Part shown: in pieces, positions 51,975 to 63,691 of the stretch
Layout: the number at the start of each line of letters is the position of its first letter
How positions within the stretch are numbered: position 1 is the stretch's first letter
Assembly (NCBI GenBank): GCA_964594125.1
Contig: CAZQLL010000001.1
Location: forward strand, 1-64,000
DNA: 64,000 nt
Source: CAVRZJ01 sp964594125
GTDB lineage: Bacteria; Acidobacteriota; Thermoanaerobaculia; Thermoanaerobaculales; Thermoanaerobaculaceae
Direction: 5' to 3'
Position numbers and translations under genes: made by a program
The notes under the pieces: model-generated
The model's database searches: none
What the model was told of the DNA's origin: nothing
Seen by the model: only the letters and a program-made list of their open reading frames with translations

Positions 51975-53606
51975 TCAGGGGTGGAGGCGGCGGGGGCGGA
52001 GGCGCGGGGGGGCCGTCGTGCTCGCGAAGACGGCGCTGACGTCGCCGATGGTCAGGGTGGTGCTGACGGTCGTCAGCGGCTGCAGCGAGGCGGTGTGCCG
52101 CACCCGCACGGTGGCGCCGTTGACGACGGTCCCCGGCGCGGCGGTGAACGCCGAGGCGCCGACCGCGTACTCGCCGCCGGTCACGGCGATCGGCGCCGCG
52201 GCCGCGATTCCGGCCACCGTGACGGCGTCGGAGACGACGACCGCGCCGCGCGCCACGTTGGTCTGGTGGGTGAAGGCGAACGCATCCGGGGTGGTGTCGG
52301 GCGCGCTCGACACGAACCGCGCGAGCACGGCGCCGCCGGAGCCGCGCCTCCCGGCCAGCACGATCCTGCCGCCGGCCTGCGTGCCGTGCGCGAACGCGGA
52401 GTCGCTGCCCGAGCTTGGGTTCACCCGGGAAAAGTTGGACCCTTGGTTGAACGACGTGTCCGGCGCGCCGTCCGGCAGCACGCGCATCACCAGGAACTGC
52501 CAGTCGATGTTGCTCGCCCAGGTGCCGGCGGCGAGCAGCGCCCCGTCGGGCTGGCGGGTGAGGCTGGCGCAGGTGGAGAGACCGCCGAGGTTGTACGTCG
52601 CGACGCCCGCGGTGCCGAAGCTGCCGTCGGGGGTGCCGTCGGCGTTCAGGCGCATGATGGCGCAGTTGGACCTCGATGAGTTGGCGTACGTGTTGCCGCC
52701 GATGACGATCCTGCCGTCGGGCTGCACCAGGACGGCCAGCGCATCGTCGTCGAGGGCGCCGACGGGAAGGCTCAGCGTCCCGTCGCCGGCGAAACCGGCG
52801 TCGATCGTGCCGTTGCCGTTGAAGCGCGCGACGGCGAAGTCGCGCGCCCCGTTGTTGCTCGGGGCTGCGGCGTTGGTGGAGCCGACCACGACGATCTTGC
52901 CGTCGGCCTGCAGCGCCAGCGCCGCGGCCGTGTCGAAGCCGGAGATGCCGGCGCTCGCGAACCCCGGAACCCCGGCGGAAGCGAAGCCCGTGTCGAGCGC
53001 ACCGTCGGGGAGCAGGCGGAAGACGGCCAGGGCGCTCGCGGGCGCCGACGGCAGGCCGGCGAAGCTCGTCGCGACGACGATGCGGCCGTCGGGCTGGACG
53101 GCGGCCGCGGCGGGGACGACGCCGTTCGCCGCCGTGACCTCGGCCACGCCGTCACCCGAGAACGTCGCGTCGAGCGCGCCGGCCGCGGTCAGCCGCAGCA
53201 CCCGCAGGACCGTCGTCGCGTACGGGCCGTTGTTCACCGCGGCGATGAGCTTCCCGTCGGCCTGAAGCGCCAGCGCCGTGATCGCGGTGAACGCGCCGAA
53301 GTCGATCGTGAAGGCGCCGCCGGCGGCGAAGCTGCCGTCGAGCGCGCCGCCGCTGGTCAGGCGCGCGGCGAACCCGACCTGGGACTGCCCCGAGGGTGTG
53401 AAGGCGCCTGCCACCAGCAGCGAGCCGTCGGGCGCCACGAGGAAGGCGTTCGGCGAGGTGCCGCCGGGGCCGATGTCGAGGGCCACGAGCCCGCCCGTCC
53501 CGAAGCTGGGATCGGGCGCGGTCTGCGCGGCGGCCGCCGCGGGCAGGAAGAAGACCACGAGAACCAGCGCAGGTGCGAAGGTGGCTCGGAGTGCGGCGAT
53601 CGCCAT
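51975..53606 (-). CDS. Exported delta-60 repeat protein
   Basis: A 543-residue exported protein, signal peptide about 1-27 (LPAAAAAQ). About 30-440 is a run of delta-60 repeats, each with LD.SF...G and A.QPDGKI-type blades (DPSFGTGGLVALDIG; ALDATFSGDGVAEV; AVQPDGRIVVAT; PDGSFGTAGVATYN), predicted to fold as a beta-propeller. Residues 445-530 (TPDAFAFTHQTNVARGAVVVSDAV) are a common C-terminal Ig-like module. Its last ten residues are basic and lie beside a repeat. Extracellular adhesion or binding is likely; no enzyme motif is visible. Transcribed alone. Confidence 0.88.
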   Translation of the reverse strand: MAIAALRATFAPALVLVVFFLPAAAAAQTAPDPSFGTGGLVALDIGPGGTSPNAFLVAPDGSLLVAGAFTPSGQSQVGFAARLTSGGALDGSFAAGGAFTIDFGAFTAITALALQADGKLIAAVNNGPYATTVLRVLRLTAAGALDATFSGDGVAEVTAANGVVPAAAAVQPDGRIVVATSFAGLPSAPASALAVFRLLPDGALDTGFASAGVPGFASAGISGFDTAAALALQADGKIVVVGSTNAAAPSNNGARDFAVARFNGNGTIDAGFAGDGTLSLPVGALDDDALAVLVQPDGRIVIGGNTYANSSRSNCAIMRLNADGTPDGSFGTAGVATYNLGGLSTCASLTRQPDGALLAAGTWASNIDWQFLVMRVLPDGAPDTSFNQGSNFSRVNPSSGSDSAFAHGTQAGGRIVLAGRRGSGGAVLARFVSSAPDTTPDAFAFTHQTNVARGAVVVSDAVTVAGIAAAAPIAVTGGEYAVGASAFTAAPGTVVNGATVRVRHTASLQPLTTVSTTLTIGDVSAVFASTTAPPRLRPRRLHP

Positions 53607-53757
53607 GACGTCCCCCCAGTGCTTGACGGCTGCGAGCTGAGCGTCACAACACGCGCCGGCGGCGCAGCATTCCGCGCAGGGGTCCCGGCGCGTCGGGCGC
53701 CCGCGCAGGACGCCGGCCGTGGCGAGCCGGGCGTGCGGCAGCCGGCAGGCTTGCGCT

Positions 53758-53763
53758 TACAAT
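53758..53763 (+). promoter_or_regulatory. Probable -10 of transporter gene
   Basis: TACAAT at 53758-53763 lies 50 bases before ATG 53813. No good -35 is visible. Confidence 0.35.
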
Positions 53764-53812
53764 GACCGGCGATCAGCCCGGGCGCAGCCCGAACGGGCGG
53801 CAGGGAGCGTGC

Positions 53813-55435
53813 ATGACGACCAGCGGCGCCTCTTCGCACGAGCACTGGGGAACCCGGCTTGGCCTGATCCTCGCGATGGCGGGGAACGCGATCGGGCTCG
53901 GCAACTTCCTCCGCTTTCCGCGGCAGGCGGCGGCCAACGGCGGCGGTTCGTTCATGATCGCGTACTTCATCGCGCTGCTGCTGCTCGGCATCCCGCTGAT
54001 GTGGATCGAGTGGGGGATCGGGCGGCACGGCGGCCGCTACCGCAAGGGGCACATGCCGGGGATGTTCGCCGTGCTGTGGCGCCATCCGCTCGCCAAGTAC
54101 CTCGGCGTCATCGGCCTCGCGATCCCGCTGTTCATCCTCATCTACTACAGCTACATCATGGCGTGGACCGCGGGGTTCACCTGGTACTCGCTCACCAAGG
54201 GGTACTGGGGGCTGGCGACGCAGGAGCAGATGGTCGGTTACCTGCAGTCGTTCCAGGGGATCGGCGGCGGCCAGTTCCACTCGGCGTGGACGCCCTACCT
54301 GTTCTTCACCGGCACCTTCGCGCTGGTCCTCTGGATCGTCTCGAAGGGCGTCTCCGGCGGCATCGAGAAGCTGGCACGAATCGCCATGCCGATCCTGTTC
54401 GTGTTCGGCGTCGTGCTCGCGGCCGTGGTGTTCACCCTTCCGGCCGGTCCCGGCGGCGAGACCGCGTGGGACGGGCTGGAGTTCATCTACCGGCCCGACC
54501 TGTCGCTGCTCGGCAGCCCGACGGTGTGGCTGGCCGCGGCCGGGCAGATCTTCTTCACGCTCTCGCTCGGGCAGGGCACGCTGCAGGCGTACGCGTCGTA
54601 CCTCTCCAGGGACGACGACATCGCGCTCAACGGCCTCGCCACGGCGTCGACCAACGAGGCGGCCGAGGTGGTGCTCGGCGGCACCATCGCGATCCCGGCG
54701 GCGGTGACGTTCTTCGGCGTCACCGGCGCGGTGGCGATCGCAAACGGCGGCTCGTACAACCTCGGCTTCGCGACGATGCCGGTCGTCTTCCAGCAGCTCC
54801 CGCTGGGCCACCTGCTCGGCGCGATGTGGTTCGGGCTGCTGTTCATCGCCGGGCTGACCACCTCGGTGGCGCTGATCACGCCGGCGGTGGCGTTCCTGCG
54901 CGAGGAGTTCGGAGTGCCGCGCGGGAAGGTCGTCTGGTCGCTCGGCGGCGTCTGCTTCGCGTTCGGCCTGATGCACGTGGCCTGGCTCGGGCGCGGCTTC
55001 CTCGACGAGTGGGACTACTGGGCGGGCACCTTCGCCCTCGTGGTGTGCGCGCTGATCGAGGTGGTGCTGTTCATGTGGGTGTTCGGGCCGGACAACGCCT
55101 GGCGCGAGCTCCACTTCGGCGCCGACCTGCGCATCCCGACCGTCTTCAAGCACGTGATGACGTGGATCACGCCCGCCTATCTCGCCGTGATCCTCGTCTG
55201 GTGGGCCAGGGACGACGCGGTGCCGATCATCCTCAACCGCAAGTCGGCGGGCAGCTCGGCGCCGGTGGTACCGGCCGACGAGCCGTACATCTGGGGCGCG
55301 CGCCTCGCGATGCTCGCGATCGCCGCGATCCTCGCGCTGCTCGTGCACAGGGCGTGGAGACGGCACGGCTACGACTCCCGCCGCGGGTTCGCCGAGGGCA
55401 CCGGGGCGGCGCTGCCTCCGGGAGGTGCGCGATGA
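53813..55435 (+). CDS. Sodium-dependent transporter (NSS/SNF family)
   Basis: A 540-residue membrane transporter with about 12 helices. The first helix has the NSS signature NAIGLGNFLRFPRQAAANGGGSF near 24-46, and the next block PLMWIEWGIGRHGG near 61. TVWLAAAGQIFFTLSLGQGTLQAYASY-type residues near 260 form the second conserved site. It imports amino acids (often Ala, Met or Trp in bacteria) with sodium. ATG 53813 has CAGGGAG upstream. The stop overlaps the next small gene by ATGA, the arrangement of NSS-MetS pairs. Confidence 0.93.
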   Translation: MTTSGASSHEHWGTRLGLILAMAGNAIGLGNFLRFPRQAAANGGGSFMIAYFIALLLLGIPLMWIEWGIGRHGGRYRKGHMPGMFAVLWRHPLAKYLGVIGLAIPLFILIYYSYIMAWTAGFTWYSLTKGYWGLATQEQMVGYLQSFQGIGGGQFHSAWTPYLFFTGTFALVLWIVSKGVSGGIEKLARIAMPILFVFGVVLAAVVFTLPAGPGGETAWDGLEFIYRPDLSLLGSPTVWLAAAGQIFFTLSLGQGTLQAYASYLSRDDDIALNGLATASTNEAAEVVLGGTIAIPAAVTFFGVTGAVAIANGGSYNLGFATMPVVFQQLPLGHLLGAMWFGLLFIAGLTTSVALITPAVAFLREEFGVPRGKVVWSLGGVCFAFGLMHVAWLGRGFLDEWDYWAGTFALVVCALIEVVLFMWVFGPDNAWRELHFGADLRIPTVFKHVMTWITPAYLAVILVWWARDDAVPIILNRKSAGSSAPVVPADEPYIWGARLAMLAIAAILALLVHRAWRRHGYDSRRGFAEGTGAALPPGGAR

Positions 55436-55587
55436 GCGCCGGGGCGATCGTGTTCTGGCTGGCGAGCTGGGCGTTCGTGCTCGGCCTGACCGGGTTCTGC
55501 TTCGCGCGCATCCTGCGCCTGCGCCGCCACCACGACCCCGACGGGACCGGACCGGCGAAGCCGCCGGTTGCCGGCGGCGCGCGCTGA
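55432..55587 (+). CDS. MetS-like small transporter subunit
   Basis: A 51-residue protein with one membrane helix (VFWLASWAFVLGLTGFCFARIL, about 7-28) and a basic then Pro/Gly-rich cytoplasmic tail. In Corynebacterium MetP needs the similar small subunit MetS; a small single-helix gene directly coupled to an NSS transporter is the same layout. Homology is inferred from position and size. It is easy to miss in annotation. The ATG overlaps the transporter stop. Confidence 0.75.
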   Translation: MSAGAIVFWLASWAFVLGLTGFCFARILRLRRHHDPDGTGPAKPPVAGGAR

Positions 55588-55651
55588 CGTTCTCATCCCG
55601 GGGATTCACTGCCCGTTTGCGCGGGCCGGTCCGCCGCGAGCGAGCGCGGCG

Positions 55652-56584
55652 CTATTTCATTCGCGCAAGCGATCGCGGCGGGCGGCCGGACCGCTCGCGG
55701 GCGCGCACCAGGTGCAGCAGCGCCTCGTTGGCGGCGACCGGCACGCCGGCGGCGCGGCCGCGCCCAACGATCGCGCCGGTGATCGCGTCGATCTCGGTGC
55801 GCCGGCCTGCGTCGAGATCGGCGAGCAGCGAGCAGCGGTTGGCGGCGGTCGCCGCACACACTGCGCGCACCCGTTCCAGCAGCGCCGTCTCGTCGGCCGC
55901 GACGCCGCAGGCGCGGGCGACCGCGCAGGCCTCCCCGATCACCGCCGCCTGCACCCTGACGGCGTCTGCGTCAGCGAGCAGCATGCCGTTGGGAACGCCG
56001 AGCAGCGCCGCGACCGGGTTGATCGCGGCGCTGACGATCGCCTTCTTCCAGACCACGGCATCCGGGTCGGCAGCCACCGCGACGGGGAGCCCGGCCGCGC
56101 GCAGCACCGCTGCGACGGCGGCGGCCGCGGCCGCCTCGCCCGCCAGCACCGTCTCCCCCACCCCGGCGATCACCACCCGCCCGGACGACGGGCGGTGCGC
56201 GCCGACGGCTGTCGCCCCGGCGACCACCGCGTGCCCCGGCAGCGCGTCGCGCAGCGCCTCGAGGTTGCCGAGCCCGTTCTGCACCGTCGCGGCGATCGCG
56301 GACGGCGGCAGCACACGCGCCAACGCCGCCGCAGCCGCGGCGGTGTCGTACGCCTTCACCGCCACGAGGACGACGCCGCACCCGGCGAGCGCTTCGGGTT
56401 CGTGCGACGCGGCGAAGCGCTGGCGGCGGCCCGCGCCGCCCTCCACCACCCGCACGCCGGCGCGCAGCCGCGCCGCCGACGCCGCACTCGCGGTCAGCAC
56501 CCGGACATCGACCCCGCCGCGCCGCAGCAGGTGGGCGAGGGCGACGCCGAGCGCGCCGCCGCCGGCGATCCCGACGCTCACCAT
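55652..56584 (-). CDS. panE: 2-dehydropantoate 2-reductase
   Basis: A 310-residue NADPH-dependent enzyme that reduces 2-dehydropantoate to pantoate in pantothenate synthesis. The Rossmann motif GIAGGGALG lies at 5-13. KAYDTAAA near 79 holds the catalytic-site Lys region, and WKKAIVSAAINPVAALLG near 180-197 the substrate-binding motif. Both halves have the family length. ATG 56584. It follows panD by 134 bases, with a palindromic element between, so it is probably the last gene of the pan cluster. Confidence 0.88.
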   Translation of the reverse strand: MVSVGIAGGGALGVALAHLLRRGGVDVRVLTASAASAARLRAGVRVVEGGAGRRQRFAASHEPEALAGCGVVLVAVKAYDTAAAAAALARVLPPSAIAATVQNGLGNLEALRDALPGHAVVAGATAVGAHRPSSGRVVIAGVGETVLAGEAAAAAAVAAVLRAAGLPVAVAADPDAVVWKKAIVSAAINPVAALLGVPNGMLLADADAVRVQAAVIGEACAVARACGVAADETALLERVRAVCAATAANRCSLLADLDAGRRTEIDAITGAIVGRGRAAGVPVAANEALLHLVRARERSGRPPRSLARMK

Positions 56585-56718
56585 GCGCTCGCTTCCCGGC
56601 CCTGCCGGGAGCGTGGGCGTGGGGCCGGCGCTCCGCGCCGGCTTCGCGCGAACTGCAGCGCTGCGCCACCGCGCGCGCAGGCGCGCGCCCCACATCCGGC
56701 CTGCCGGCGGCGAGGCCA

Positions 56719-57099
56719 TCAGCGGGCGTCGGCGCCGCCGATCGGGCTCGCCGCGACCGGCCGCGGACGATTGCCGTCGTCCACGAGCACGACGCGCGGG
56801 CGATGCGCGTCGGCCTCGCGCTCGTCGAGGGCGCAGTACGCCGCGATGATCACAAGGTCGCCGGGCTGCACGAGCCGCGCGGCGGCGCCGTTGAGGCACA
56901 CCTCGCCCGGCTCGCCGACGATCACGTAGGTTGCGAAGCGCTCGCCGTTGTTGACGTCGTAGATCTCCACGCGCTCGAAGGCGCGCAGCCCGGCCGCCGC
57001 GATCAGCTCGGGGCAGAGGGCGATCGACCCCTCGTAGTCGAGCCGCGCTCCGGTGACCACGGCGCGATGGATCTTGCTCTTGAGCATGGTCAGGGTCAT
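56719..57099 (-). CDS. panD: Aspartate 1-decarboxylase
   Basis: A 126-residue proenzyme that makes beta-alanine from L-aspartate. The self-processing site YEGSI is intact, with Gly24-Ser25 at the cleavage point as in E. coli, and Lys9/His11 before it and Arg54-type region (YDVNNGERFATY) after it are conserved. The C-terminal 12 residues are Pro/Ala-rich and extra. The ATG overlaps the panC stop (ATGA), so translation is coupled. Confidence 0.95.
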   Translation of the reverse strand: MTLTMLKSKIHRAVVTGARLDYEGSIALCPELIAAAGLRAFERVEIYDVNNGERFATYVIVGEPGEVCLNGAAARLVQPGDLVIIAAYCALDEREADAHRPRVVLVDDGNRPRPVAASPIGGADAR

Positions 57100-57923
57100 C
57101 GCGTGTCGCCCCCTCCCTCGCCGATCGGCACGTTGTCGATCAGCCGCACCCCCTCCAGCCACACGGCCGCCAGCCGACGCCGCGCCGGCGGCGCGCCGCC
57201 CTCGCCGGGCACCTCGAGGTCCTCCACGTACTCCACCCGAAACCCCTCGCGCTCGAGCGCGCGCGCCGCCGCCGCGGCGTCGGCGGCGCCGGCGATCTCG
57301 CGGTGGAGCGCCGCCGCCCTCACCCGTCCTCCGGGAGACAGACGAACGTTGCGCGAGCTCATCGCGAGGCCGCTCGCCTCGCGCACGGTCGGGCACCCGA
57401 CCACCTCCACGTCGAGGAAGAAGTCGCGCGCCATGCCGCGGATCAGCGCGAGCTGCTGGAAGTCCTTCTCGCCGAAGTAGGCGCGGTGCGGCGCGGTGAG
57501 CAGCAGCAGCTTGAGCACCACCGTGAGCACGCCGTCGAAGTGCCCGGGCCGGTGGGCGCCGCACAGGCGGCGGCTCAGCGAGTCCTCGCTCACCCGGTAG
57601 CGGTACCCGTGCGGGTACATCGTGGCGGGCTCCGGCAGGAACACCGCGGACACCCCGGTCGCGGCCAGCAGCTCGACGTCCGCCGCGACGGTGCGCGGGT
57701 ACGCGGCGAGGTCGGCGGGGTCGTCGAACTGCGTCGGGTTGACGAAGATCGACACCGCCGTCGCCGCGTTCTCGGCGGCGCTGCGCGCGACGAGGCTGGC
57801 GTGCCCGGCGTGCAGCGCGCCCATCGTCGGCACGAACCCGAGCGTGCCGCGGGCGCGGGCGGCGGCGCACCAGCGGCGCCACTCGGCCGGCTCGCGCAGC
57901 ACCGCGGGCGCCGGCGCGCTCAC
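57096..57923 (-). CDS. panC: Pantothenate synthetase
   Basis: A 275-residue ATP-dependent ligase joining pantoate and beta-alanine. PTMGALHAGHASL near 33-45 is the HIGH-like ATP motif. FVNPTQF near 60, YFGEKDFQQL near 148 and MSSRNVRLSPG near 185 (KMSKS-like) complete the active site. GTG 57923 overlaps the panB stop by GTGA. Length and motifs are normal. Confidence 0.95.
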   Translation of the reverse strand: MSAPAPAVLREPAEWRRWCAAARARGTLGFVPTMGALHAGHASLVARSAAENAATAVSIFVNPTQFDDPADLAAYPRTVAADVELLAATGVSAVFLPEPATMYPHGYRYRVSEDSLSRRLCGAHRPGHFDGVLTVVLKLLLLTAPHRAYFGEKDFQQLALIRGMARDFFLDVEVVGCPTVREASGLAMSSRNVRLSPGGRVRAAALHREIAGAADAAAAARALEREGFRVEYVEDLEVPGEGGAPPARRRLAAVWLEGVRLIDNVPIGEGGGDTR

Positions 57924-58765
57924 GCGCTCTCCCGCTGCGCGCCGCCGTACAGCGCGCGCATCGTCGCCGCCCCTCCCCCGTACGTTTCGGCCGCCGTCGG
58001 AAACGCTCCTGCACGCACGTCGGCGGCGTACGCCGCCACCGCGTCGCGCACGACGGCCCCTACGTCCGCGTAGCGGCGGACGAAGCGCGGCGGCGCCTGG
58101 CGCGTCAGGCCGATCATGTCGTGGAGCACCAGGATCTGGCCGTCGGTGCCGGCGCCGGCGCCGATCCCGATCGTCGGGACCGCAAGCTCGCGCGACACCT
58201 CCGCGGCGAGCGGCGCCGGCACGCACTCGAGCACCAGCGCGAAACAGCCGAGCGCCTCGAGCTGCCGCCCGTCGGCGCGGATGCGCTCCGCGGCGTCGCG
58301 CGTGCGCCCCTGCACGCGGTAGCCGCCGAGCACGTTGACCGACTGCGGCGTCAGGCCGAGGTGGCCCATCACCGGGATGCCGCTGCCGACCAGGTGCGGG
58401 ATCAGCGCCTCGTGGCCGTCGAGCCCCTCGATCTTGACCGCGTTGGCGCCGGCGCGGACGAGCTCGCCGGCCGCGTCGACCGCCGCCGCGAGCCCGCGCC
58501 GCGTCGACAGGAACGGCATGTCGGCGATCACGCAGAGGTCGCGGGCGCCGGCGCGCACCGCGCGCACGTGCGCCGCGATCATCGCGACGGTGGCGGGGAT
58601 CGTGCTCTCGTGGCCGTGCACGACCATCGCGGCGCTGTCGCCGACCAGCACCGCGTCGACGCCGGCCTCGGCGAGCAGCGCCGCGGTCGGCGCGTCGTAG
58701 CAGGTGAGCAGCGCCAGGCGCCTGCCCTCGGCCTTCCTCTGAGCGAACTCCGGGATCGTCACCAT
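57920..58765 (-). CDS. panB: 3-methyl-2-oxobutanoate hydroxymethyltransferase
   Basis: A 281-residue enzyme that makes 2-dehydropantoate from 2-oxoisovalerate and methylene-THF. Features: LLTCYDAPTAALLAEAG near 19-35, VGDSAAMVVHGHEST near 41-55 (metal-binding Asp), ADMPF near 82, VKIEG near 111 and ECVPAPLA near 178. First gene of panB-panC-panD, with four-base overlaps at each junction. ATG 58765 follows GGAGAAG. Confidence 0.95.
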   Translation of the reverse strand: MVTIPEFAQRKAEGRRLALLTCYDAPTAALLAEAGVDAVLVGDSAAMVVHGHESTIPATVAMIAAHVRAVRAGARDLCVIADMPFLSTRRGLAAAVDAAGELVRAGANAVKIEGLDGHEALIPHLVGSGIPVMGHLGLTPQSVNVLGGYRVQGRTRDAAERIRADGRQLEALGCFALVLECVPAPLAAEVSRELAVPTIGIGAGAGTDGQILVLHDMIGLTRQAPPRFVRRYADVGAVVRDAVAAYAADVRAGAFPTAAETYGGGAATMRALYGGAQRESA

Positions 58766-58921
58766 GCCGACTTCTCCACCCAGAAAGGGGGCGGTTCGGG
58801 ACGGCGACCGCGCCGGGGGCGGCGGGGCGTCTGTCCGTTGCAGCCGGTGCCCGTCGCGTGCAGGATCGGGCCCTTCCTGGAGACAGTACGCGTTGTCCGC
58901 GGGCGTTTCCCGCTCGCGCAC

Positions 58922-58927
58922 AGAATA
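58922..58927 (-). promoter_or_regulatory. Extended -10 promoter of pan operon
   Basis: Minus strand TGCTATTCT (58922-58930) fits an extended -10. It leaves a leader of about 150 bases before panB. The divergent gene has its own TGCTATCGT 75 bases away. Confidence 0.5.
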
Positions 58928-59001
58928 GCAGCAGGGCGAGCCCGCCGCCACCGGTGCTGCGGCCGCCAGCCCCGGGCCGTTCGGATCGGCGCGGCCGGGG
59001 A

Positions 59002-59010
59002 TGCTATCGT
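59002..59010 (+). promoter_or_regulatory. Extended -10 promoter of YncE/phosphoesterase gene
   Basis: TGCTATCGT at 59002-59010, with a predicted transcript start near 59017 and a leader of about 24 bases containing CCGGAGGCGACC before ATG 59040. Confidence 0.45.
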
Positions 59011-59039
59011 CGCCTTGCGGCCATGCCCGGAGGCGACCG

Positions 59040-61526
<2,487 letters not shown>

Positions 61527-61558
61527 TCGGGCCCGAAGGACGTATCCTTCAAGGCGCC

Positions 61559-62563
61559 GTGAGCGCCGATCCTCCCCCAGCGCCGCTCGCCCCCGACCTC
61601 CTGCCGGGGCAGCGGCTCGGACCGTACGAGATCCGCGGCGTGCTCGGCGCCGGCGGCCTCGGCACGGTGTACCGCGCCCTCGACCCGCGCCTCGGCCGCG
61701 AGGTCGCGGTCAAAGTGCTCTCCGGTGAGGTCGGGGGCGGCGCCGAGGACCTCGTCGAGCTCGAGCGCGAGGCGCGCCTGCTGGCCTCGCTGTCCCACCC
61801 CAACATCCTCGGCGTCTTCGACGTCGGCGAGGAGGGCGGGCGGCGCTACGTGGTGACCGAGCTGCTCGCCGGGGTCAACCTGCGGCAGCGCATGGGCGGC
61901 GGCCGGGTGCCGTGGCGCAGCGCCGCCGCGATCGCGCTCGAGGTGGCGAAGGGCCTCGGGGCGGCGCACGCGCGCGGCGTCGTCCATCTCGACCTGAAGC
62001 CCGAGAACGTCTTCGTGCTCGCCGAGGGCGGCGTCAAGATCCTCGACTTCGGCCTGGCCCGCCGCGAGCGCGACCGTCCGCTCACGCTCGCGCCGGACCC
62101 GGAGCTCGGCGGCGACCGCCGCCTGGTGGTGGCGGGCACCCCGGCGTACCTGGCGCCCGAGCAGCTCGCCGGCGCGCCCGTCGACCACCGCTCCGACATC
62201 TTCGCGCTCGGCGGGATGCTCCACGAGCTGCTGACCGGGAGCGCGCCGTTCCACCGCGCCTCGCTGCCCGAGACGATGCGGGCCGTGACCGAGGACGAGC
62301 CGCCGCCGCTGGCGGCGCCCGGAACCGCGATTCCTGAGGAGCTGGCCGCGATCGTGCGGCGCTGCCTGCGGAAGAACCCGGAACGGCGTTTCCCGACCGC
62401 GTTCGACCTCGCGTTCGCGCTCGCCGCCGTGCTCGCCCGCCCGCCGGCCGGAGGCGGGACCGCGCCGGCGCGGTTGCCATGGCGGGCCAGGGTGGCGTGG
62501 TTCGCGGCCGGCGTCGCCGCGACGCTCGCCGTGCTCGTGCTGCTGGCGCTGCTGTCCGGATAG
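61559..62563 (+). CDS. Ser/Thr protein kinase with C-terminal membrane anchor (non-RD)
   Basis: A 334-residue kinase starting at GTG. Gly-loop GVLGAGGLGTVY near 27, VAVKVL near 49 and DFGLARR near 161 are intact. The catalytic loop reads HLDLKPEN near 142 instead of HRDLKPEN; the Arg that usually links to a phosphorylated activation loop is replaced by Leu (non-RD type). The acidic Asp and Lys needed for catalysis are kept, so activity is likely. One membrane helix lies at about 312-333 (FAAGVAATLAVLVLLALL). Independent of the kinase at 22293-23903. Confidence 0.88.
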   Translation: MSADPPPAPLAPDLLPGQRLGPYEIRGVLGAGGLGTVYRALDPRLGREVAVKVLSGEVGGGAEDLVELEREARLLASLSHPNILGVFDVGEEGGRRYVVTELLAGVNLRQRMGGGRVPWRSAAAIALEVAKGLGAAHARGVVHLDLKPENVFVLAEGGVKILDFGLARRERDRPLTLAPDPELGGDRRLVVAGTPAYLAPEQLAGAPVDHRSDIFALGGMLHELLTGSAPFHRASLPETMRAVTEDEPPPLAAPGTAIPEELAAIVRRCLRKNPERRFPTAFDLAFALAAVLARPPAGGGTAPARLPWRARVAWFAAGVAATLAVLVLLALLSG

Positions 62564-62638
62564 CCCAGGAATGCCGGCGCCCGTGCGCCGGTTTGCACTG
62601 GTCCGCGGGCGCCCGCCGCCCGCGCCAAGGAGACCCTC

Positions 62639-63691
62639 ATGACCGTCGCCCGTGCCTACGCCGCGTTCAACGCCAGGGACCCGCTCGGCCCCTACACCGT
62701 GGAGCGCCGGGAGCCCGGCCCCACCGACGTCGAGATCGACATCCTGTTCTGCGGCATCTGCCACTCCGACATCCACCAGGTGCGCGACGAGTGGGGGGGC
62801 GCGACGTACCCGATGGTGCCGGGCCACGAGATCGTCGGCCGCGTCACGCGCGTCGGCGCCGCGGTGAGCAAGCTCAAGGTCGGCGACATGGCCGGCGTCG
62901 GCTGCATGGTCGACTCGTGCCGCACCTGCCCGTCCTGCAAGCGCGATCTCGAGCAGTTCTGCGAGAAGACCGCCGCGTACACCTATAACGGCACCGAGAT
63001 GGACCGCAGGACGCCGACGTTCGGCGGCTACTCCACGTCGGTGGTGGTCGACGAGGCGTTCGTCCTCAGGGTGCCGGAGAACCTCGACCCGGCCGGCGCC
63101 GCGCCGCTGCTGTGCGCCGGCATCACCACCTACTCGCCGCTGCGCCAGTGGCGCTGCAAGGCGGGCGACCGCGTCGGGGTGGTCGGCCTCGGCGGCCTCG
63201 GCCACATGGCGGTGAAGCTCGCCGCCTCGATGGGCGCCGAGGTGACGATGCTGTCCACCTCGCGGGCCAAGCAGGCCGACGCCCGGCGCCTCGGCGCCGC
63301 CCACTTCGCCCTCACCACCGACGAGGCCACGTTCAAGCGGCTCCACGGCAGCTTCGACCTCATCATCGACACGATCTCCGTTGCGCACGACTACAACCGC
63401 TACCTCGGCATGCTCCGCCCGCTCGGCACGATGGTGCTCGTCGGCGCGCCGCCGGAGGCGACGCCGGTGTCCGCGTTCGCTCTGATCTTAGGAAACAAGC
63501 GCCTGGTCGGCTCGCTGATCGGCGGCATCGCCGAGACGCAGGAGATGCTCGACTACTGCGGCAAGCACGGGATCGTCTCCGACGTCGAGATCATCCCCGC
63601 GGACAAGGTCAACGAGGCGTACGAGCGCATGCTCAAGGGCGACGTGCGCTACCGCTTCGTGATCGACCTCGCCTCGCTCAAGAACGACTGA
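62639..63691 (+). CDS. Zinc-dependent alcohol dehydrogenase (YahK/cinnamyl-type)
   Basis: A 350-residue MDR-superfamily enzyme reducing aldehydes or oxidising alcohols with NADP(H). Catalytic zinc ligands are in CGICHSD near 38-44 and GHEIVG near 62. The structural zinc lobe is DSCRTCPSCKRDLEQFC near 92-108, with all four Cys. Cofactor motif GLGGLGHMAVKLA near 183. The pattern best fits the YahK/cinnamyl alcohol dehydrogenase branch. AAGGAGACC precedes ATG. Transcribed alone. Confidence 0.95.
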   Translation: MTVARAYAAFNARDPLGPYTVERREPGPTDVEIDILFCGICHSDIHQVRDEWGGATYPMVPGHEIVGRVTRVGAAVSKLKVGDMAGVGCMVDSCRTCPSCKRDLEQFCEKTAAYTYNGTEMDRRTPTFGGYSTSVVVDEAFVLRVPENLDPAGAAPLLCAGITTYSPLRQWRCKAGDRVGVVGLGGLGHMAVKLAASMGAEVTMLSTSRAKQADARRLGAAHFALTTDEATFKRLHGSFDLIIDTISVAHDYNRYLGMLRPLGTMVLVGAPPEATPVSAFALILGNKRLVGSLIGGIAETQEMLDYCGKHGIVSDVEIIPADKVNEAYERMLKGDVRYRFVIDLASLKND

